Source: Niallia nealsonii
GTDB taxonomy: Bacteria > Bacillota > Bacilli > Bacillales > Cytobacillaceae
Direction of reading: 5' to 3'
NCBI RefSeq assembly: GCF_002835805.1
Contig: NZ_PISE01000023.1
Span: 1-36,886, forward strand
DNA: 36,886 bases
Shown here: piece after piece, positions 9,133 to 17,550 of the stretch
How the letters are laid out: each line of letters opens with the position of its first letter
How positions within the stretch are numbered: the first letter of the stretch is position 1
The notes under the pieces: generated by a model
What the model saw: only the letters and a program-made list of their open reading frames with translations
The model's database searches: none
What the model was told of the DNA's origin: nothing
Program-made: the position numbers and the translations under genes

Positions 9133-9445
9133 AATTGATCTCCTGCAATTCTTTATTCAGCTTATATGTATATTAAATATTTTCTAGTAGCTAATGGACT
9201 AAACTCCCCATTAGCAAACCATGCCTCGATTTGAGGAACCAAAGATTATGTAACAAAATCTGTTTTTACATGGTTGAAGAAGGGGAGAAAATTGATTACT
9301 TATTTTAACATAATCAAAATAAAAAGAACAGGATACTTATTCTCTTACTAAACTATAAAAAGCTTGGTGAATGTTCCGCTCACTTTCCGATTTGGAAGGT
9401 GCTTCTAAATGTATTCTAATGAAGATGCAGGAGAGTAGGAGGAAG
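9133..9445. other. Intergenic region upstream of the GGDEF-EAL gene
   Basis: This 370-bp gap separates the GGDEF-EAL gene start from the end of the Bce-like operon. It holds an 8-bp inverted repeat GCTAATGG/CCATTAGC (9190-9197 and 9208-9215), placed to form a hairpin in or near the 5' leader of the GGDEF-EAL gene. I see no gene. Confidence 0.45.
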
Positions 9446-9500
9446 GAAAAAAAGCCGCTTGGGCAAAGTCAGGATTAGACCTTCACCAAGAGGCTTTTTT
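9446..9500 (-). terminator. Terminator of the Bce-like operon
   Basis: A long imperfect hairpin with arms GCCGCTTGG (from 9454) and CCAAGAGGC (to 9494) is flanked on the minus strand by a T7 run. It lies directly past the permease stop. The other side also ends in T's, so it could work in both directions. Confidence 0.8.
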
Positions 9501-9504
9501 CTTT

Positions 9505-11451
9505 TTATAATGCCGCATGAATCAATTTTTTATAATAAAATACAGAAAGTACACCGAAGATTGAATAGAGAATGGTATATAAAACCATGACAATAACCAT
9601 TGGCGTCCATAATTCAGTGCCGAAGAAAAACCAGCCTGATTGGACGGCAAAATAGCTGTGCAAAAGACCAACTATTAATGGAATGCCAAAGTTGAATAAT
9701 TGTTTCCCTTGAATTCCTTTCAGTAAATCTCCTTGGGTAAAGCCAAGTTTTCTAAGAATCGTATAGTTGAATTTTTCCTCTTCTCCTTCGCCCATTTGTT
9801 TAAAGTAAAGGATGCAGCCAGAGGTAATCAGAAAAGTTAATCCTAAAAAGCCGACAATAAACATGGTTAGCCCCATATTTGATTTGTTGGAATCTATCAT
9901 ATCAAGACGAGAAATATTCAAATCTTTGTCTTGAAAATCAAGCCTAGCAAAAAGAGTATTTGCTTTTTTTATGTTTGTTTTATCTTTTATGTCCATTCCA
10001 ATATAAAGAGAGGTTACTCTTTGAATAGTTTTTTCTGGGCTTTTCACCAATTTGCTAAAAATCGTTTCATCAACAATCACGGTTGGCATGCCGCCGCTTG
10101 TGAAAATATATGGAACAATAGTTGGAGAATCAAGTCCAATATAATGAAGAGAAATTGATTCCTTGTTTGTTTTTAAGGTGACAGCACCGGAACTTTTTAA
10201 AGGCATAAATTTTGCCAGTGCATCATTATAGCCTGTAAAAAGGGTTTCATTTGCTTTTACATTGACGCCTTTGATGTTTTTGTCGCTGACAACCGCGAGT
10301 GCTGTAACATTCGGATCAAAATTTAATCCTTTTGGCGATGATGCTAATAGTTTGCTGATATCCACATTCGCCTGTAAAACCGGTATGGTTGTTTCTTGAT
10401 AGTCGATATTTTTTTCCGCGAGTGCATCCTTAAACATATTTGCATCCTTTGTATTTGTAAAGGAAAAATGTGCCGGAACATTATCGGCAGCAGATTTTTC
10501 GGCAGAATAATAAGAAATATAAGAGAGCGCTAACAAACTGATTGCCAGTGCAGAAATAGTTGTAATAATTGTAAGAAGCATGGCATTTGTTTTCATGCGA
10601 AACATAATGCTAGATAAAGACAGCACTTCATTAATCGATAAATAGCCGTTTTTCTTTTTGCGAATTAAATTCGATACAAACGTAACAGATCCTTTATAAA
10701 AAAGATAGGTTCCAATAATTACAGATGCAAGAATAGCAATCATTACGGCAAATAGTTCAGTCATTTCTGAAAAATCGCCGTCAAATAATTTGGATGAAAG
10801 ATAATAGCCAACAGCAATTAAAAGTAAGCCGAAAATGCCGAAAATCATTTCCCAAACCGATACTTTTTTTACTCTTTCCTCTGAAGAAGAAGCGACGCTA
10901 AATAGACTTAGAATCGTTTGTCTTTTAATAAATAAATAGTTCATTAGCATAATAAAGAGATAGACAGCAGCAAATACGAGAACGGTCTGTGCCAGCGCCT
11001 GTCCGGAAAAGGTTAATGAAGCAACTTGATCAATTCCTGTAATCTTAAATAAAATCAATTTGATCAATTTGGAAACGGCAAATCCAATAAATGTGCCGAT
11101 TGTAAGGGAGCCGAAGTACAGCATAATATTTTCTGTGCTGATGATGCAGAATATTTTCCCTTTTGTCATCCCGATTAGCTGAAATAAACCAATTTCTTTA
11201 CTGCGCCTTTTAATAAAAATATTGTTGGCGTAAAACAAAAAGATGGCAACAATAGCAATTAATAGAATCGAAGCCGTACGGATAGCTGCGCCACCCTTTA
11301 TACTTCCTTTTGTTGCATCCATGGCTGGGTCATATTGCAGTGTGACAAAAGAAAAATAAAGAGCGACACTAAAAATAAGGGCAAATACATATAAATAATA
11401 GTTTTTAATATTTTTTTTCAAACTGCGGAAAATTAACTGATTAATGCTCAT
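9505..11451 (-). CDS. BceB-type ABC transporter permease
   Basis: A 648-aa FtsX-like permease with the BceB layout: about ten membrane helices and one large extracytoplasmic domain of roughly 200 residues between helices 7 and 8 (starting around [15 protein letters not shown]). In the known family (BceB, PsdB, YxdM, VraG) this domain helps recognise the peptide-antibiotic/lipid II cycle intermediate complex, and the transporter both detoxifies and signals to the paired kinase. The start overlaps the end of the ATPase gene by 11 bp, so the two are translationally coupled. Which peptides are recognised cannot be read from the sequence. Confidence 0.93.
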   Translation of the reverse strand: MSINQLIFRSLKKNIKNYYLYVFALIFSVALYFSFVTLQYDPAMDATKGSIKGGAAIRTASILLIAIVAIFLFYANNIFIKRRSKEIGLFQLIGMTKGKIFCIISTENIMLYFGSLTIGTFIGFAVSKLIKLILFKITGIDQVASLTFSGQALAQTVLVFAAVYLFIMLMNYLFIKRQTILSLFSVASSSEERVKKVSVWEMIFGIFGLLLIAVGYYLSSKLFDGDFSEMTELFAVMIAILASVIIGTYLFYKGSVTFVSNLIRKKKNGYLSINEVLSLSSIMFRMKTNAMLLTIITTISALAISLLALSYISYYSAEKSAADNVPAHFSFTNTKDANMFKDALAEKNIDYQETTIPVLQANVDISKLLASSPKGLNFDPNVTALAVVSDKNIKGVNVKANETLFTGYNDALAKFMPLKSSGAVTLKTNKESISLHYIGLDSPTIVPYIFTSGGMPTVIVDETIFSKLVKSPEKTIQRVTSLYIGMDIKDKTNIKKANTLFARLDFQDKDLNISRLDMIDSNKSNMGLTMFIVGFLGLTFLITSGCILYFKQMGEGEEEKFNYTILRKLGFTQGDLLKGIQGKQLFNFGIPLIVGLLHSYFAVQSGWFFFGTELWTPMVIVMVLYTILYSIFGVLSVFYYKKLIHAAL

Positions 11452-12202
11452 ATTGCACCCCGCTTAAAATTCCTTGTGTTTTCATAATATCTTGGAAAAA
11501 GTCTTGTCTGGATTGTTCCCCTTTATTTAATTGGGTATAAATTTGACCGTCTTTAATGAAAATAACACGGTTGGTGAAACTTGCCGCAACAGGATCATGT
11601 GTCACCATAATAATAGTTGATTTGCGATTTTGGTTTAACTTGCTTAATTTATTTAGTAAGTCAGATGCCGACTTTGAATCAAGTGCTCCTGTCGGTTCAT
11701 CGGCAAAAATAATGCTCGGCTCATGAATAAATGCTCTTGCTGCAGAGGTGCGCTGTTTTTGTCCTCCGGAAATTTCATTTGGATATTTATCTTTTAATGG
11801 TGCAATGCTAAGTTCGTTAGAAAGTTCATCAAATTTTTTCTGAGCAGTACTTTTGGCTGTTTTTGTAATAGATAATGGCAAAAGAATATTTTCCTTCACT
11901 GTTAATGTATCGAGCAAGTTATATTCTTGAAAAATAAAGCCAAGATTTGTTTTGCGAAAAGCAGCTAATTGTTTTTCTTTCATGTTTGTTATTTCATTTC
12001 CTTCAATCAGAATCGAACCGCTAGTCGCTTTATCAATAGAAGAAAGCACATTAAGCAGGGTTGTTTTTCCTGAACCAGACGCCCCCATAATACTGACAAA
12101 CTCTCCTTTTTGAATGGTAAGATCAATTCCCTTTAATACTTCTTGCTTATTAAATTTATTGCCATAACTTTTATGAATTTTATTTGCTTGTAAAATAGTC
12201 AT
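11441..12202 (-). CDS. BceA-type ABC transporter ATP-binding protein
   Basis: A 253-aa ATPase with Walker [13 protein letters not shown]-loop FQEYNLLD, signature ISGGQKQR, Walker [13 protein letters not shown] and switch His in MVTHDP. It matches the MacB/LolD-like branch used with BceB permeases. I start it at ATG 12200-12202 because the AAGGAG/GGAG site fits that codon; an in-frame GTG at 12211 lies almost on top of the site. It is preceded by its own promoter region with a palindromic operator candidate, as in bceAB, psdAB and yxdLM. Confidence 0.94.
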   Translation of the reverse strand: MTILQANKIHKSYGNKFNKQEVLKGIDLTIQKGEFVSIMGASGSGKTTLLNVLSSIDKATSGSILIEGNEITNMKEKQLAAFRKTNLGFIFQEYNLLDTLTVKENILLPLSITKTAKSTAQKKFDELSNELSIAPLKDKYPNEISGGQKQRTSAARAFIHEPSIIFADEPTGALDSKSASDLLNKLSKLNQNRKSTIIMVTHDPVAASFTNRVIFIKDGQIYTQLNKGEQSRQDFFQDIMKTQGILSGVQYEH

Positions 12203-12231
12203 TTGCTCCACACTCCTTATTTGATAGCTTT

Positions 12232-12237
12232 ATTATA
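12232..12237 (-). promoter_or_regulatory. -10 element of the transporter operon
   Basis: On the minus strand TATAAT occupies 12237-12232, about 30 bp before the ATPase start codon. There is no good -35 hexamer 16-18 bp upstream, which is expected for a promoter needing an activator. The centre of the candidate operator lies about 60 bp upstream of this -10. Confidence 0.6.
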
Positions 12238-12283
12238 AAAACTTCCAGCGATTACTTCCTGCGTTTTGGCGAACAAATAGAAG

Positions 12284-12311
12284 AGGCATGTGACATTTTT
12301 GTCACATGCCT
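12284..12311. promoter_or_regulatory. Palindromic BceR-type operator candidate
   Basis: A perfect 11-bp inverted repeat, AGGCATGTGAC and its complement around a 6-nt A/T centre, lies upstream of the transporter genes and overlaps the stop codon of the kinase gene. Its core is TGACA-N4-TGTCA (12291-12304), which fits the TNACA-N4-TGTNA pattern known for BceR-like regulators. The distance to the -10 fits an upstream activator site. It could also form an RNA hairpin after the kinase gene, but no T-run follows on the minus strand, so an operator is the better reading. Confidence 0.7.
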
Positions 12312-13306
12312 GTAATTTGAACAAGATCATTTTTTTTCGGAAAAGTTAAAGTAAAGGTTGTTCCTTGATGGACAACAGATTTCACGTCTATATGGATAAG
12401 GAGCGCTTCTGCGACTTTTTTCACTAAATAAAGTCCCATGCCTGTAGATTGTTGGTTATGATGATTGGCTGTTGATGTAAAGCCTTTATCAAAAATCCTC
12501 GGCAAGTCATGTGCTTCTATTCCTCTTCCAAAATCTTGGATTTCTACAATTACTTGCTCGTTTTTTATAGTGCTTTGTATGATAATATCAGCATTTTCGC
12601 TGTATTTCACCCCATTAGTAAAAATCTGCCGGAAAATAAAGGCAAGCCATTTGCTGTCTGTTAACACAGCAGAAACAGTTAAATCCACTTCAAAGCCAAT
12701 TCCTTTTTGCATGCACCATGATTGCAATGTGCGAATTTCATCAAAAATTACTGTTTCTAAATCTATTGTCTCGATATATAAGTCATTTTGCATAAATGGA
12801 ATTCGTTTTTGATGCAGCTGCTGATCTAAAAGGAGATGGATGCGCAGCCATTCATACGTTAAAGCAGTTTTTAGCTTTTGATCTTCTATTCTTTCGATAA
12901 TAAGATGAAGGGCGGTAAGCGGTGTTTTTACTTCATGAATCCAACTTAACAGTTCATCCTTTTCTTGCTCTAATTGGGTAGAATGTTGCTGGATTTCTTT
13001 TTTTAGCTGTTCTGTTTGCTGAACGATGCTTTTTTCCATTATTTCTTCAAAGGGACTGGTAGGAAAAGGCAAATTGCTCATGTCTAAATTGTCTTCCCTG
13101 TCGGCAAGGCTTTTATAAAAAGCGGTTTCCTTTTGATAACGAATAATCAAAAAAATCACAAAAAAAATGATGGCTAAAAAACAAATATATATCATGGATT
13201 GCAAGGAAATCGTTTTATCCATACTTGCAATCAAGAGGTTAAGCACCTGGAGAAAGAGGATAAAGAGAATCCAGCTCCGTTTTTCTTTTAAAAATTTGAT
13301 AATCAT
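12302..13306 (-). CDS. BceS-type intramembrane-sensing histidine kinase
   Basis: A 334-aa kinase with two membrane helices (about 11-29 and 37-56) and almost no extracellular loop, the intramembrane-sensing architecture of BceS/PsdS/YxdK. The H-box is SWIHEVKTPLTAL with His124; the N-box lies in FRQIFTNGVKYSEN; G-boxes are DFGRGIEAHDLPRIF and STGMGLYLVKKVAEAL. Kinases of this type do not sense drug directly but listen to their BceAB transporter. The start overlaps the regulator stop by 4 bp (ATGA), with GAGGGTGA as ribosome binding site. Confidence 0.94.
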   Translation of the reverse strand: MIIKFLKEKRSWILFILFLQVLNLLIASMDKTISLQSMIYICFLAIIFFVIFLIIRYQKETAFYKSLADREDNLDMSNLPFPTSPFEEIMEKSIVQQTEQLKKEIQQHSTQLEQEKDELLSWIHEVKTPLTALHLIIERIEDQKLKTALTYEWLRIHLLLDQQLHQKRIPFMQNDLYIETIDLETVIFDEIRTLQSWCMQKGIGFEVDLTVSAVLTDSKWLAFIFRQIFTNGVKYSENADIIIQSTIKNEQVIVEIQDFGRGIEAHDLPRIFDKGFTSTANHHNQQSTGMGLYLVKKVAEALLIHIDVKSVVHQGTTFTLTFPKKNDLVQITGM

Positions 13307-13992
13307 CGTTCACCCTCTTCAACCGCTATATAGCCTTGGCCCACCTTTGTTTCAATATATTTGCCAAGCCCGATTTCATCTAGTTTTTTGCGCAGCCGAT
13401 TTACGTTAACGGTTAATGTATTATCGCTGATGAAACGTTTGTCATTCCATAAACTGTTAATTAAATGATCTCTTGTAACAATTTTATTTTTATGTTCAAT
13501 CAGGATTTTTAATATGTATAGTTCATTTTTCGTTAATTCGATATTATCATTATTTGTCACAACGCTGTTTTTTTCAAAATCAATGGTTGCATCATACCAT
13601 GATTTCAGCTCCAGTTTTTCCACACTATAATTATAGACACGCCGCAAAAGAGCCTGTACTTTTGCTATAAGTACATCAAAGTGAAAAGGCTTCTGTACAA
13701 AATCATCTGCACCAAGCTGCATGGACATGACCATATCTGTTGGATGATCTCTTGATGACAGGAAAATAATTGGCACATTTGAATGGCTGCGTATCATCCG
13801 GCACCAATGGAAGCCATCAAACATGGGCAATTGGATGTCAATAATGACTAAATCAGGTTTAACTTCAGAGAAAACCTGCATAACAGCAGCAAAATCTGTA
13901 ATGCCATATACATCATATGACCAAGTTGTTAAACGTGTTTTTAATTCTTTGTATAAGGTTTGATCATCTTCAATTACTAATAGTTTAAACAT
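13303..13992 (-). CDS. BceR-type response regulator (OmpR family)
   Basis: A 229-aa regulator. The receiver domain has the acidic pair IEDD (res 7-10), phospho-acceptor Asp52 (LVIIDIQLP) and the conserved Lys in VQKPFHFD. The C-terminal winged helix shows NELYILKILIEHKNKIVTRD and the OmpR-type end KKLDEIGLGKYIETKVGQGY. It is the first gene of the regulator-kinase unit, followed by kinase, ATPase and permease in the same direction. Expected target: the transporter promoter through the palindrome at 12284-12311. Confidence 0.95.
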   Translation of the reverse strand: MFKLLVIEDDQTLYKELKTRLTTWSYDVYGITDFAAVMQVFSEVKPDLVIIDIQLPMFDGFHWCRMIRSHSNVPIIFLSSRDHPTDMVMSMQLGADDFVQKPFHFDVLIAKVQALLRRVYNYSVEKLELKSWYDATIDFEKNSVVTNNDNIELTKNELYILKILIEHKNKIVTRDHLINSLWNDKRFISDNTLTVNVNRLRKKLDEIGLGKYIETKVGQGYIAVEEGER

Positions 13993-14197
13993 TTTATCAC
14001 CACATTTTTTTATTCTTTTTTAGTGTAGCGAAAATAGCTAGGAGAAGCTAGTCTATTCCGCTTTTTTCTCTATAATTATGAATTTTTTTCCAATAGAGAA
14101 AATTTTTGAAAGGTAGATTTTTTATCAGGGGGATTATAGTAGAATAAAGGAATTAGAAAAAGTGAAAGCAGGGAGTAGGAAGATAGTGGAAAAATAA

Positions 14198-14281
14198 TTG
14201 TTTATATCAGTAGTATCTTTGTTTTTGGGCTATTTTTTATTACTGCTCCGCTTATATCAAAAGCATAAAATAAAAGAATAG
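14198..14281 (+). CDS. Possible 27-aa single-helix membrane peptide
   Basis: A TTG-initiated frame of 27 codons reads as one hydrophobic helix, FISVVSLFLGYFLLLLRLY, followed by a basic tail QKHKIKE. GGAAGATAGTGG lies upstream but spacing is poor, and there is an in-frame stop just before the TTG. It sits 22 bp before the next gene. It may be a real small membrane protein or a remnant. The rest of the 311-bp gap 13993-14303 holds the divergent promoter regions and no other gene that I can see. Confidence 0.25.
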   Translation: MFISVVSLFLGYFLLLLRLYQKHKIKE

Positions 14282-14303
14282 TTTTTAAAAATAAGGAGGA
14301 ACA

Positions 14304-14696
14304 ATGGAAAATCAAATAAAAATCATCTGCCCAATAGACTGCGGCAATGCTCCTAAAAAGCAAGTATTAAAGGAAGTCTGCATGGCATTTGCTTTAAAAG
14401 AAATTACTTCCATATTAGAAGAGCTCGCTGATAATATAACTTGGAATAATATCGGTCAAACTAGCATAAGTGGAAAAGAGCAAGTTAAACAAGCACTAAT
14501 AGATGACCATACAGATCAGCCAACTGAAATACATATAGAGACAATTATTACCCATGGAAATACAGGATTTGTTAATGGGATGGTGCTTATGAAAAATCAC
14601 CATAACTATGCTTTTTGTCATGTTTATCAATTCACCAGTGCAGGGAAAAAGGGGAAAATAAAAGAAATAACTTCTTATATTATTAAATTAATATAG
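14304..14696 (+). CDS. NTF2-like / SnoaL-like protein
   Basis: A 130-aa protein with the small alpha+beta cone fold of the NTF2/SnoaL superfamily: an N-terminal helix region (FALKEITSILEELADNITWN), the acidic-aromatic middle, then strands ending FCHVYQFTSAGKKGKIKEIT. Members are enzymes or ligand-binding proteins; the substrate cannot be told from sequence. AAGGAGG (14293-14299) sits 4 nt before ATG 14304. A terminator follows directly. Confidence 0.8.
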   Translation: MENQIKIICPIDCGNAPKKQVLKEVCMAFALKEITSILEELADNITWNNIGQTSISGKEQVKQALIDDHTDQPTEIHIETIITHGNTGFVNGMVLMKNHHNYAFCHVYQFTSAGKKGKIKEITSYIIKLI

Positions 14697-14697
14697 A

Positions 14698-14731
14698 AAA
14701 AAAGCATGGTCTTTGACGATGCTTTTTTTTG
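14698..14731 (+). terminator. Terminator after the NTF2-like gene
   Basis: AAAGCAT...ATGCTTT stem (14701-14707, 14719-14725) with an 11-nt loop and a T8 run. An ATG at 14706 lies inside this hairpin and is not a likely start for the next gene. Confidence 0.8.
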
Positions 14732-14882
14732 CACAAAAAAACAAATAGAAAAACTTCCCAAGGTTCTATCTCGTCTAACTATAGATAAGAAGGTTTGTTT
14801 TACAAAAAAAGAGTTTTGTTATTTTTTCTATTTTGGTAAAATAAGGTTTTCGGTAAAAGGAGATAGAAAGGAGAAAAAGAGG

Positions 14883-15527
14883 TTGTATAGTAGCTTAATT
14901 GTATACATAGGAGTATGTATTTACATCATTGGAGTCAGCATAAAGTTAGCCGTTTCATATAAAAAGAAACCAATCTATTGGCTCAAGGAAGCAGTAAAAC
15001 TTCTGTTTGTAGTATATATGCTGCTAGTTGTATCTGTAACATTATTTCCTATCTATGCTTATAATATTGTTAGTTTAGAGGGGTTAAAGTATAGCGTAAA
15101 TATTATTCCATTGGTTTCCATACTTAAAAGCATCGAACAAATTGGGATAGCGTATGATGGAGATGCCCTATTTATGTCCAGTCTCATTATCCGCAATGTC
15201 GGCGGCAATATTTTGCTTTTTATGCCACTAGGAGTATTGGCACCGATTATTTGGCACCAGTATAAAAACCTATCAAGTATGTTATTTTTAGGAATGCTAT
15301 TATCTATTTTTATTGAAGGAATACAATTTTTTGAAATTTTATCAGGATCTTCTATACGTGCAGTTGATGTGGATGATGTGATTTGCAATGTTTTTGGTGC
15401 AATGCTCGGCTATTTTGTATATGCTGCAATTTTTAAACTAGCAAATCGGTTTCAGATAAAAGCATTGCAAAAGTTAAACAGAGGAGATCCTATGTTAACA
15501 GAAAACAAGGAAAAAGCTGGGTGCTAA
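14883..15527 (+). CDS. VanZ family protein
   Basis: I start it at TTG 14883, preceded by AAAGGAG 9 nt upstream, giving 214 aa; the frame is open further up to 14706 but that start lies in a terminator hairpin. The protein has about five membrane segments and the VanZ-like core: VSVTLFPI, NIIPLVSI, NVGGNILLFMPLGVLAPI and the acidic SIRAVDVDDVICN segment. VanZ proteins give low-level resistance to teicoplanin and relatives or act on the cell surface in unknown ways. It stands about 0.9 kb from the divergent Bce-like resistance module, which makes an envelope-defence role plausible. Confidence 0.9.
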   Translation: MYSSLIVYIGVCIYIIGVSIKLAVSYKKKPIYWLKEAVKLLFVVYMLLVVSVTLFPIYAYNIVSLEGLKYSVNIIPLVSILKSIEQIGIAYDGDALFMSSLIIRNVGGNILLFMPLGVLAPIIWHQYKNLSSMLFLGMLLSIFIEGIQFFEILSGSSIRAVDVDDVICNVFGAMLGYFVYAAIFKLANRFQIKALQKLNRGDPMLTENKEKAGC

Positions 15528-15534
15528 ATTTTAA

Positions 15535-15580
15535 AGGCTGCCTACTCTATGATAAGTGGAGGAGGCAGTTTGTTAGTGTA
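15535..15580 (+). terminator. Weak terminator-like hairpin after the VanZ gene
   Basis: CTGCCTACTCTAT pairs imperfectly with GTGGAGGAGGCAG, followed by TTTGTTAG. It lies just after the VanZ-family stop. The stem has mismatches and the T-run is poor. The rest of the gap to 15802 is AT-rich; a 20-codon frame at 15678-15740 has no good support. Confidence 0.45.
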
Positions 15581-15802
15581 TGAAAAATTTGTTTTGGAAA
15601 AAATAAAGGTTTAGTAAAATGAAAATGGAATAATTAATAATGAAAGATGCATAGAAAAATAACTGGGAATTGTGAAGATGAAAATGTTTAAAGATTTTCC
15701 CTTCTATGTAAGTCGAAATATTTATAATAAACGTGGTTGAAAAAGTAAACTAACATTAGAAAATCTATAAAATAATCCATTGCTTTAAGATAGGAGATAA
15801 TA

Positions 15803-16396
15803 ATGAAACAAAAAACTGTTGGAATATTACTCTTTGACGAGGTGGAAGTATTAGATTTTGCCGGACCATTTGAAGTTTTTTCTTTGGCAAATGTACCAGA
15901 AATGACAGCCAGTCCATTTGCTGTTAAAACGATTTCGGAAAAAGGTAAATTAATTACAGCGAGAAATGGACTAAAGGTATGTCCTGATTATAGCTTCTCC
16001 AATCATCAAGTGTTAGATATTGTTATTATACCTGGGGGATACGGGGCAGAAACAAAGGAAATAAATAATCCAAATATTATAAAATGGATACAAGATCAAA
16101 ATAAAAAGGCAAGTATTACAGCATCTGTTTGCACAGGGGCACTATTGCTCGCAAAAGCTGGCATTTTGGATGGACGAAAAGCTACGACTCATTGGATGGA
16201 TATCGATCGCTTAGAAAGTGAATTTCCATCGGTTCAAGTACAGCGTGAGGTGAAATTTACTGATGAAGGTTCGATTCTCACATCTGGGGGCATTTCGGCC
16301 GGAATTAATATGTCTTTTCATTTAGTAGCGAGATTATTAGGCAGAGATATTGCTAGGCAAACAGCCAAAAGAATGGAATATAATATAGTATTATAG
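15803..16396 (+). CDS. DJ-1/PfpI family protein
   Basis: A 197-aa protein of the DJ-1/PfpI (class I glutamine amidotransferase-like) superfamily. It starts QKTVGILLFDEVEVLDFAGP, has the PGGYGAE turn and the nucleophile elbow SVCTGALLLAKAG with the conserved Cys, then ATTHWMD. This pattern is closest to the GlxA N-terminal domain / isonitrile hydratase branch rather than to PfpI protease. The N-terminal Asp in LDFAGP is the residue used with Cys in isocyanide hydratases, but substrate is not proven. AGGAGA precedes the ATG. Confidence 0.9.
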   Translation: MKQKTVGILLFDEVEVLDFAGPFEVFSLANVPEMTASPFAVKTISEKGKLITARNGLKVCPDYSFSNHQVLDIVIIPGGYGAETKEINNPNIIKWIQDQNKKASITASVCTGALLLAKAGILDGRKATTHWMDIDRLESEFPSVQVQREVKFTDEGSILTSGGISAGINMSFHLVARLLGRDIARQTAKRMEYNIVL

Positions 16397-16404
16397 GGAA
16401 GGTA

Positions 16405-16764
16405 ATGGATATGCTGCAATATTTTTGTGAAAAACAGGTTTGATATGATATAAAAATAGAGGGAGATTTTGGGACAGATCCAATTTGGTGCGATGTTTGC
16501 GGCTGTAATTTGGAGCTAGAAGATTTGCCTCTAGCTGAAGAATTGAAAGATGAATTAGAGAAATGGGCGATGAAGTATGGAGAATGGTTCGATATGGAGA
16601 AAGATGTATTAGTTCTTAATGGGGTAGAACTAGAATCGAATCATAATAAGGAGGGACTAATTTTAACAGAAAAAGTAAAAGATGAGTTAGGGGAAAACTA
16701 TAAACTAACTTTTTCTCCTGCTGAGATGGCAAAAGTTACCCTTCTGCTAAAAAATAGTCTATAA
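16405..16764 (+). pseudogene. Small CxxC protein gene interrupted by TGA
   Basis: The conserved part is a frame reading GTDPIWCDVCGCNLELEDLP through ELKDELEKWAMKYGEWFDME to KVTLLLKNSL. Upstream in the same frame the sequence continues to ATG 16405 (MDMLQYFCEKQV), which has GGGAAGG just before it, but is broken by a TGA at 16441-16443. Without the stop the product would be 119 aa with a zinc-knuckle-like C-x2-C-x-C. No ATG/GTG/TTG is available between the stop and the CxxC motif; an ATA at 16450 or a TTG at 16510 (which removes the Cys cluster) are the only alternatives. A CGA to TGA change would explain it. I recognise the protein only as a hypothetical type found in Bacillaceae. Confidence 0.65.
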
Positions 16765-16783
16765 ATAAAAGGAGAATAAAAGG

Positions 16784-17335
16784 ATGAAAAAGAAATCAGA
16801 GCTGTTTGAGTGGGGAAAGTCTATTTTTGTGGCCGTTGCCATTGCTATTGTTGTTCGCACATTTGTGTTTACACCAATTGTCGTTGACGGAGAATCAATG
16901 GAGCCGACATTAAATAATGAAGATCGAATGGTTGTTTCTAAAATTGGCACACCAAAAAGATTTGATATTATCGTATTCCATGCAACAGCACAGGATGATT
17001 ATATTAAAAGAGTAATTGGGCTGCCTGGAGATACGATTGAATATAAAAATGATGTACTGTACATCAATGGAAAAGCCTATAAAGAAGACTATTTAATAGA
17101 AAAGAAACAAGAAATAAAAGAACAATATGGTGCAGATGCCCTGCTGACTGAAAATTTTACGTTAAAAGACTATACTGGATTTGACAAAGTCCCGAAAAAT
17201 ACATTATTTGTAATGGGAGATAATCGCAGAAATAGTAAAGACAGCCGGGAAATTGGAGTGATTTCTTTTGATGAAGTTGTCGGCAGCACCAATCTTGTTT
17301 ATTGGCCGCTAAAAGATGCACAAATGACTAAATAA
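16784..17335 (+). CDS. lepB: Type I signal peptidase
   Basis: Cleaves signal peptides from exported proteins on the outer face of the membrane. The 183-aa protein has one N-terminal membrane anchor (about 12-30), the nucleophile Ser38 in DGESMEPTL, the general base Lys75 in YIKRVIGLPGD, and the box E motif VMGDNRRNSKDSREIG. Length and single anchor match the SipS/SipT prokaryotic-type enzymes of Bacillus, not the SipW/ER type. AAGGAG lies upstream of ATG 16784. It is followed by its own terminator. Bacilli usually carry several paralogues, so this is probably one of a set. Confidence 0.96.
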   Translation: MKKKSELFEWGKSIFVAVAIAIVVRTFVFTPIVVDGESMEPTLNNEDRMVVSKIGTPKRFDIIVFHATAQDDYIKRVIGLPGDTIEYKNDVLYINGKAYKEDYLIEKKQEIKEQYGADALLTENFTLKDYTGFDKVPKNTLFVMGDNRRNSKDSREIGVISFDEVVGSTNLVYWPLKDAQMTK

Positions 17336-17343
17336 TTTTTAGA

Positions 17344-17384
17344 AAAGATGGCAAGTAATTGAAATGGACTTGCCATCTTTTTTA
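17344..17384 (+). terminator. Terminator of the signal peptidase gene
   Basis: Perfect 13-bp stem AAAGATGGCAAGT (17344-17356) with its complement 17368-17380, then a T-run. Confidence 0.92.
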
Positions 17385-17550
17385 TATTGCGCTGTTTTTT
17401 TAGTTAGAATCATAATTTCTATTTTTTTATCAATCTATCTTCACTAAAATTTTTTCAATATTCGTTATGTTATTTTTCAGTAAAAACAAAAAAGAATAAT
17501 TTACCAAAAAATATAAAAAATGTTAAAATATTATATGGAGGTGAACGAAT

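Noticed and set aside
9208-9250. c-di-GMP (GEMM-I)-like string on the plus strand: GCAAACC, a CCTC/GAGG hairpin, then CCAAAG, close to the GGDEF-EAL gene.
   Set aside because: The GACGCAAAGC part is incomplete, the second helix with its GG.CT receptor is missing, and no plus-strand gene follows. Probably chance.
9366-9410. Possible second copy of the TTCCG-type palindromic repeat near 9.37 kb (GTTCCGCTCACTTTCC).
   Set aside because: Similarity to the 30484-30532 element is limited to a few bases and no inverted arms are present.
14706-14882. Longer VanZ-family reading frame starting at ATG 14706.
   Set aside because: That ATG lies inside the terminator hairpin of the preceding gene and has no ribosome binding site; TTG 14883 has AAAGGAG and starts at the first membrane segment.
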